Shown here in pieces: positions 6,310-10,992 of a stretch of 10,992 bases of DNA; the stretch's first letter is position 1; the number at the start of each line of letters is the position of its first letter. The stretch covers positions 1 through 10,992 of the forward strand of contig JBBPTG010000473.1 of NCBI GenBank assembly GCA_038093975.1. The letters are read 5' to 3'. Made by a program: the position numbers and the translations under genes. Under the pieces are notes generated by a model. It searched no databases. It worked only from the letters and a program-made list of their open reading frames with translations, and had not been told where the DNA came from. This stretch comes from Chalciporus piperatus. Taxonomy: Eukaryota; Basidiomycota; Agaricomycetes; Boletales; Boletaceae.

Positions 6310-7390
6310 AATACATATGTTTCTTTGTATCTCTGGATATGGGTCTTGAAAATTGACTTTGGGAGTGATATGATTACTCGAGCACTGGGTTACTGGAATG
6401 ATTGAGTGACTGGACTATTGGATAACTAGGGATACCTAGTAACTGAATAACTTGACTGACTGGACTACTGGACCACTGGACTACTGAATGACTGGACAAC
6501 TGGAATACTGGATAACTGAGTGACTCGAGTGACTGGATCACTGGATGTCCGAGTGACTGGTGTGACTGAAGTGACTGTGTGACTGGACTAATGGACTACT
6601 GAGTGACTGGATAACTAAATGACTGAGTGACTGGACTGAGTGGCTGACTGGGTGACTGGGCTAACTGGAATACTGACTGACTGAATTACTGGACTGACTA
6701 GAGTACTGGAGTACTGATTAACTGGACTGACTGGACTGACTGGATTACTGGATGACCGAGTGACTGGTGACTGATGTGACTGATGTGACTGGATTACTGG
6801 ATTGACTGGAGTACTGACTCACTGGATCACTGGAATGACTGGAGTAATGGAGCACTGACTGACTAGACTGACTAGAGTATTGGAGTACTGACTGACTGGA
6901 GTGAGTGAAGTGACTGAGGTTACTGGAACACTGAGTGACTGAATTACTGGGACTACTGAATGACTAGGTAACTGGGCTACTGGGCTACTGGGCTACTGAG
7001 ACTATTGAATTGCCTGGCTGACTGGCCCACTGAGTTATTGAGATTACTGAAATGAGTGGATGACTGGACCACTCAGTCACTAGGCTACTGAGATGACTAA
7101 GATGACTGGCTAACTGGATAACTGGGCTACTGCAGTAACTGGAATAACTGGAATAACTGGATAACTGGATAACTGGGCTTCTGAGACAGCTGAGATGACT
7201 ACAGCACTGAAGCACTTGGCTACTGAATGACTGAGACTACTGAAATAACTGGAGCACTGGGCCACTGGGCCACTGAATGCGATAGAATGTCTGAATGTAC
7301 TGAATTGACTGGACCATTGGACTACTGGATGACTGATTTGACTGATTCAGTCATTTCAGTAACTTCAGACTTTTTGCAGTGTTGCTGATG
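6302..7390 (-). repeat. Right inverted arm, CAGT-motif array (ACTG on + strand)
   Basis: This is the inverted counterpart of the left arm. The inner 455 bp (6362-6816) are almost identical to 2489-2943. The outer part is longer than on the left, with about 180 extra bp between 6816 and the shared CAGGCAATTCAATAGTCTC block (about 7000-7018). Local short tandem repeats occur, for example three GGGCTACTG units at 6973-6999 and ACTGGAATA/ACTGGATAA pairs at 7138-7172. Confidence 0.9.
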
Positions 7391-8046
7391 TGAGCAGGAT
7401 GCGCATTCTTCGGCACACGTCGGGAGATGTGCTGCTGGTAGGCAGCGACGACGCGTTGTTCAATTTGCACCAGGGTAGGTGCAGCGACGGTGGGAGTGGA
7501 GGTGGTGACGACGGTTGGGACGGATCTCTCATTGACGGATTTCACGACGTAGTCGGCGTAGGCGGGGAGTTTGGCCAACACGAACATCCGTTGGATGTTG
7601 TCTGGAATGGTATACGTGAGAGTGTTCAGCTTCGCGAACGAGATGTTGAGAGCGGCGAAGGTCTTCCCCGGATGATCTTCCTTGGGGAAGTTGATCGCGA
7701 GCATCTTCTGAATCTCCGAATACGCGGCGGCGTCCGACGTAGAGTCGTACCGCGTTTTGATCGCGTTCCAGAGCGCAACGGAGTCGGGGTGAGTAGTGAG
7801 AGGGAACTGGCTGGCGACGTGCGTTTCGAGGCGCATGCGCATGGAGCCGAGGACCTTATCATCGTCGTCTTGCCACGCATCGATCTGAGCCTGGGTGGCA
7901 GGCGGGGTATCAGTGATGGCGGGCATGGCGCGAACCATGACCTTCTGCCATAGACCTTGAGAGCGGATGTAGTCCTGCATCTCTTCGGCCCAGCGAGTAT
8001 AGTTGGTGCCGTTCAGGCGAGCGATCTCCTTGAGTGCGGAAGACAT
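7391..8046 (-). pseudogene. gag: Copia Gag, N-terminal part (upstream of the inserted element)
   Basis: Starting at the ATG at 8044-8046, about 218 codons are open before the inserted element begins; the frame then reads into the inverted arm and stops at 7351. LNGTNYTRWAEEM (residues 11-23) and the following QDYIRSQGLW are the signature of copia-type Gag (the UBN2/DUF4219-like domain), and the central LWNAIKTRYDS and YSEIQKML segments fit the same family. Gag forms the particle that packages the element RNA. The frame is open further upstream to 8175, but the start just before SSALKEIARLNG gives the conventional N-terminus. The downstream half of Gag is at 1215-2117. Confidence 0.9.
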
Positions 8047-8324
8047 AGTAGAGTATCTAGCAGTGGGATGATGTGTCAGCGTTGCCTTTAATCGAAGAGG
8101 AGAAAAGGGAGCGGGTGGGACCGCGTCAGCATGAACGCTCAGAGCCCATCTCCTAGGGGGACATAGTCTCCCCATGGGATCTGACTCATTGTGGTCATGT
8201 CCCTTCTGAGCGTGACCGCGTCAAGAGGGATGCTCGGCGGTAAAACTGCACAGAGCGACCAAACGTTCTTGTAGGCAAGAACACCAGAGTAGTCAGCGGC
8301 GCTTTCGCGCACAGCTGAGCTACT
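8047..8324 (-). other. Copia 5' leader between primer site and gag
   Basis: No separate gene is seen. The stretch lies between the primer-binding site and the Gag start and is open in the gag frame only from 8175. Packaging signals would be expected here, but none can be named from sequence alone. Confidence 0.5.
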
Positions 8325-8338
8325 CAGGGCTCATAACC
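8325..8338 (-). other. Primer-binding site matching the anticodon arm of initiator tRNA-Met
   Basis: Directly inside the 5' LTR, the minus strand reads GGTTATGAGCCCTG. Its complement CAGGGCTCATAACC equals the anticodon stem-loop of fungal initiator tRNA-Met, including the CAT anticodon, and not the tRNA 3' end. Copia, Ty5 and Tca2 are known to prime from such a cleaved 5' half of initiator tRNA-Met, so the same mode is inferred here. Confidence 0.8.
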
Positions 8339-8522
8339 TGTTGAGAGGGTTCCGATGAGGAACTACTTCTGGTGCTTACCTAGCAGTGAGGTTGTTGAGT
8401 AACTTCGAATGTTGTGGTTACAAGTCAAGTTGTATTGGAACTCAGATCGACTGAGTCCGAATGTGATATAGAACAAGTGTGGTAACTACCTTCTATACTA
8501 AGAATGTACGCTACGTTCAACA
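8339..8522 (-). repeat. 5' LTR of the copia element
   Basis: This is the 184-bp partner of 646-829. Four substitutions distinguish them (8354, 8410, 8449 and 8478 here). It would hold the element promoter, but I cannot identify a clear TATA box with confidence. Confidence 0.97.
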
Positions 8523-8797
8523 ATGACCAATAAAGCGGTCAGAACTGTTAAATAACACTGTACTACATTGGTATTACCCACTGTAACAGTCCCTGAGGCC
8601 AGGGAAGCGAGTGATTGAGCAGAAAAGTGAGAGGAGGGTATGTTGGAACTATGTGTCCCAAAATGGACATGTCGTGCGCGTTCTGGAGGTCCCGGCGGCG
8701 CGCGAGAACGAGCAGTCGAAGCGATTACGTAAGCATCGGATGCGTTGCAAAACACATATGAAAAAATGAAACAAAACAAAAGAAACACGGACCTAGC
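8523..8797. other. Flank between copia and pogo-type element, no gene recognised
   Basis: A minus-strand frame covers 8498-8842 but crosses the ends of both neighbouring mobile elements, so it is not a native gene as it stands. Its middle (an Arg/Pro-rich then Ser/Ala-rich stretch) shows no recognisable domain. Nothing else is supported. Confidence 0.5.
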
Positions 8798-8799
8798 TA

Positions 8800-9532
8800 C
8801 AGTCGACTCCCTCATAACCCATACCTGTCGGGATAGCCTCAAAGGTATGGGTTACTAGGGAGTATGGGTTGTGCAAAAGACCCCTATCCACCGCTTCGAA
8901 CTTGTAAAATTTTTCTCCCTTTCATATTAAGCTTTCATAGTATTGATATAGTAGGTTTATGAAGCTAAGTAAAATAATCAGTAAATTTGGTATCCTGCAT
9001 CTCAACCGCCCAAGTCCGCTATCCAAATGACCCCAACACAAGGTAATAACCTCTAGCTTGTGGGCGAACAAGTCGTCAAATGCCCCGCCGACATATTTCC
9101 ACAAAATTATTGCTGCCCACTTCGCGATGTGTGGGCACTGGGATCCGGTGTGGACACAGAGTCAATATCATCATCATCACCTCTATTCATCTCCCTCAAC
9201 TTCTTTGCATCCATCACGGACTCGAAAATATCCTCGTCTGTTGCCCCAACCATGTTGTGTGTCTCGTCAGCTGGGTTCAGAAGTTCCGTGATGTTCATCG
9301 AAGCCAACGAGAAGAAAACATTTTCATACAAAATCACAATAATTTCCTATTTTGGACAGCCTCGGCATTATCCACCCCTTACCATAACCCATACCTGCCC
9401 ACAAAACCTATGGGGTATGGGATATGGGATATGATCCCAAAATCCCTGCAAACCAACTTGGGAAATCCAAAAATGTATGGGTTACAAGGGAGTATGGGTT
9501 ATACCTGGCATGGGTTATGAGGGAGTCGACTG
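8800..9532 (-). mobile_element. Non-autonomous pogo/Fot1-type (Tc1-mariner) element, 733 bp
   Basis: The ends are inverted repeats of 23 identical bp starting CAGTCGACTCCCTC (8800-8822 and 9510-9532), flanked by TA on both sides (8798-8799, 9533-9534), as in Tc1/mariner-pogo elements. Several copies of GTATGGGTT or its complement sit just inside both ends, for example in GGGAGTATGGGTT near 8860 and 9488, and form a more complex subterminal array on the right. Inside is the decayed C-terminus of a pogo-type transposase on the minus strand. Most of the transposase, including the DDE domain, is gone. Confidence 0.88.
8965..9295 (-). pseudogene. C-terminal remnant of a pogo/Fot1-like DDE_1 transposase
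   Basis: Three frames together give the usual tail of fungal pogo transposases: LLNPADETHNMVGATDEDIF and then ESVMDAKKLREMNRGDDDDID in one frame, VPTHREVGSNNFVEI in the next, and DDLFAHKLEVI in the third. It ends with AVEMQDTKFTDYFT before TAG at 8965-8967. Acidic linkers after a DEDIxxAVMDA motif and a terminal DTKxTDYF are typical of this family as I know it. At least two frameshifts and in-frame stops make it non-functional. It identifies the parent of the surrounding miniature element. Confidence 0.72.
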
Positions 9533-9534
9533 TA

Positions 9535-10462
9535 TCACCGAAAAAAAGCGGGGTGGCTGTGCTGGTGGAGGCTCGTGCAAGCCTCGCGAGAGGTCCCCAA
9601 GAGGTCTGTCAGGTACCTGGATGCCATTTTAGGGCCATAGGGGAGAGCTGAGTGGGGTTCTCACAGACCAATTTCCCTTGTAAGACCGTGGGAGCCTCAA
9701 AAAAGTGCTGCCAAGGGTGCACCAAGACCACACACAACATCGTGGGAAAGGACTGCGGGGTCCAGGAGCGCCCGGAGGGCTATTGTTATGAAGTCTAAGT
9801 CTATGACTACTCTATGGTTCAGCTCTAAATAACCGTGCAAACACCAATTATGTCCACCTTTAAGATAACAAAACCTGCCTCACTTTATTCGTGAATTCTG
9901 TCTACGAGTGATAGCATATGTAGCGTGACAGGAAGCATGTCCGGGCATATCCGAACACGCCTTATCATAGTCAGTTTTCACTGGGATTCATGTTCGGACA
10001 ATAATGGATTCAAAAAAAAAAAAAAAAAAAGCAGGGTTGACGTCATGGAAGAGGATAGCGGCCAAGATAAAGAAGAAGGGCAGCTTGAAGGCAAAGTGGA
10101 GCGGCTACCAGGCACGAAGTTGTCCGCTCAAGGAACCTCTTCAGGATTTGGTTCATGATCGATGACCGACCACGATCGTGTTGTCTCCGATCAAGTGCGG
10201 GCCAGCAACGGCAAGAAATCGAGAAGATCCGGGTTCACCGAAAAGTTATATCCTGTCACTCGTCCTTACGTCGGATCCAAAAACGCAGGAAGTCGTTGAC
10301 GAAGCCGGCACCAAGTGAGTGAAGATAGATGTTAGGTATGTACTGATATATGGAAACTACTGGAAACCTAGGTATCATCATGTAATGTACTCGTTCCCGA
10401 CTTTCTCGAACCCACCTCTCGAACCCACACAAAGAGACACGATCACAAGCATCCAGGTCAAA
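9535..10462. other. Intergenic stretch, no gene recognised; A19 run at 10012-10030
   Basis: I find no protein family, RNA gene or repeat unit here. Items seen: a run of 19 A at 10012-10030, a TGACGTCA palindrome just after it, a CACGATCGTG palindrome at 10171-10180, and a doubled TCTCGAACCCAC at about 10404-10427. A GTGAGT..CTGAT..CCTAG segment at about 10314-10371 resembles an intron, but no convincing exons flank it. The 77-codon plus-strand frame at 9925-10158 reads through the A run as poly-Lys and is not credible. The last ~100 bp are probably 3' region of the minus-strand gene at 10463. Confidence 0.5.
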
Positions 10463-10969
10463 TCAAGCAGTACCATCACGCAATGAGGGTAAAGTCAATC
10501 GAGGGATCAGCTCGCGGTCCCGTAACGTATCTCTGTACGGCCACAAAAGTGATCTTATTCTCTTCGCCTCTTCGTCGCGTCCTTCTTGGACGTACTCCGA
10601 TTTCTTCCGTTCCAAAGCCGATCGAACCTTTTCAAAGTGGTCGCGGTCACCCCTTACGTAGCCGAATTCTCCCAAGCCGAACTCGTGGTCCAAATCTGCC
10701 ACGAATTTCTGATTCCGTAACCAGAGAGCGTAACGGGCCTCCAGGTCTTCCAGGTCTTCCCCGGAGAACTGGACAGGGCACGTGTCCCCCGGCATAATGT
10801 CCTCCCAGTTCTGCAATATTTGCGACATCGCCATCCTGTGGGCACATACATCAGGCATTCACGGAAAGGATCTCATGCGAGGCGCCACACACCGAAATGG
10901 TAACAAACCATATCTCCATGTCCCTTGCGCTAGCTCCTCAAGAGCCCATCGCTCCTGCTGACCGATCAT
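10463..10969 (-). CDS. Hypothetical protein, two exons, 149 aa (may start further upstream)
   Basis: I do not recognise the family. Exon 2 (10463-10835) ends at TGA 10463-10465. Exon 1 (10893-10969) starts with ATG at 10967-10969, and a 57-nt intron lies between. Spliced, the product has 149 residues. It is soluble-looking and highly charged, with WEDIMPGDTCPVQFSGEDLEDL followed by a long Glu/Arg/Lys-rich, helix-prone segment (EARYALWLRNQKF, DHFEKVRSALERKKSEYVQ, EEAKRIRSLLWPYRD). There is no signal peptide or membrane helix. The frame is still open upstream of the chosen ATG to the window edge, so the protein may be longer. Codon texture and the in-phase intron make it the best candidate for an intact host gene in the window. 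Confidence 0.6.
10836..10892 (-). other. Predicted 57-nt intron
   Basis: The minus strand starts GTGTGT, has CTGAT 17 nt before the end as a branch-site candidate, and ends CCCACAG. Splicing joins CG and G into an Arg codon and links exon 1 to the exon 2 frame. Without it, the upstream frame ends at a TGA within this segment. Confidence 0.5.
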
Positions 10970-10992
10970 CTTGGAAATTGACGGGGGAAACG

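Larger units (their letters stand above)
2118..7390. mobile_element. Non-autonomous DNA element with ~0.9-1.1 kb inverted arms carrying host gene fragments
   Basis: The ends are inverted repeats: 2118-2151 pairs with 7357-7390, with 2128-2151 and 7357-7380 matching over 24 bp without mismatch, plus CATCAGCAA outside that. Long arms made of a CAGT-rich array follow on both sides. The element lies inside copia gag. A 2-bp TG repeat (2116-2117 and 7391-7392) flanks it, and removing element plus one TG puts the two gag halves in the same frame, which fixes the boundaries. The interior (about 3072-6300) holds broken pieces of an L4 gene, a plasma-membrane H+-ATPase gene and an unidentified gene. 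No transposase is encoded, so mobilisation would have to be in trans. The superfamily is unassigned: the arms recall Foldback elements and the cargo recalls Pack-type gene-capturing transposons. Confidence 0.85.
646..8522 (-). mobile_element. Ty1/copia LTR retrotransposon, internally deleted and interrupted
   Basis: Two 184-bp LTRs (646-829 and 8339-8522) bound the element, each beginning TGTTGA and ending TCAACA. Orientation is minus: the primer-binding site lies against the right (5') LTR, the polypurine tract against the left (3') LTR, and gag and RNase H read leftward. Domain content is copia-type Gag and the C-terminal RNase H tail. The protease active-site region, integrase and reverse transcriptase are absent, so the element cannot copy itself. 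Removing the 5.27-kb inserted element at 2118-7390 leaves about 2.6 kb, where intact copia elements are usually around 5 kb. The bases outside the LTRs (CTTCT left, ATGAC right) do not match, so no 5-bp target duplication is present. Confidence 0.93.

Noticed and set aside
6985..7215. 76-codon minus-strand frame rich in Ser, Tyr and Leu
   Set aside because: It is low-complexity translation of the CAGT array, without coding character.
7390..7953. Plus-strand 187-codon frame
   Set aside because: It lies antisense to the recognisable N-terminal Gag domain and has no family resemblance.
8294..8338. tRNA gene before the LTR
   Set aside because: Only an anticodon-arm match exists; the T-arm and 3' acceptor strand are missing and the LTR begins where they should be. 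It is a primer-binding site.
8498..8842. Minus-strand 114-codon frame
   Set aside because: It starts inside the pogo-type element end and finishes in the copia LTR, so it is a chance fusion over element boundaries.
9080..9520. Plus-strand 146-codon frame in the pogo-type element
   Set aside because: The opposite strand carries the recognisable transposase tail; this frame runs into the terminal repeats and has no motif.
10012..10030. Poly-A tail of a retroposed sequence
   Set aside because: No flanking direct repeat and no recognisable SINE, LINE or gene copy adjoins the A19 run; it could be a simple mononucleotide repeat.

Overview
This window looks like a transposon-dense piece of a filamentous fungal genome, most likely a basidiomycete (Agaricomycetes). 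Support comes from short introns (53-59 nt) with GT..AG ends and CTRAY-like branch sites, copia Gag and RNase H segments of the kind common in mushroom genomes, and captured fragments resembling a plasma-membrane H+-ATPase and ribosomal protein L4 (uL4). I see no bacterial gene organisation and no complete, clearly functional transposase or polymerase gene.

The layout is a nest. (1) Positions 1-645 hold the 3' end of an unrecognised minus-strand gene with one intron. (2) Positions 646-8522 hold a Ty1/copia LTR retrotransposon in minus orientation. It has 184-bp LTRs at both ends, a half-tRNA-type primer-binding site at 8325-8338 and a polypurine tract at 830-838. Gag is interrupted, protease, integrase and reverse transcriptase are deleted, and only the C-terminal RNase H piece of pol remains. 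(3) A 5.27-kb element with very long inverted arms (2118-7390) sits inside gag. Its arms are degenerate arrays of a CAGT motif, and its cargo (about 3072-6300) is a mosaic of host gene fragments: an unidentified intron-bearing minus-strand piece, an L4 fragment that appears to keep an intron, and H+-ATPase pieces in scrambled order and in both orientations. (4) A 956-bp hAT-type miniature element with a perfect 8-bp target duplication (4657-5612) interrupts one H+-ATPase piece. (5) Right of the retrotransposon, a 733-bp pogo/Fot1-type miniature element (8800-9532) keeps the decayed C-terminus of its transposase. (6) After about 0.9 kb in which I recognise nothing, a two-exon minus-strand gene of unknown function (10463-10969) closes the window.

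The relative order of events can be read directly. The copia element was there first. The inverted-arm element landed in its gag at a palindromic site, and conceptually removing it with one 2-bp repeat restores the gag frame. The hAT element landed in the captured ATPase fragment, either before or after that jump. No enzyme for moving the inverted-arm element is encoded here, so it must depend on a source elsewhere. The most interesting object is this inverted-arm, gene-fragment-carrying element.
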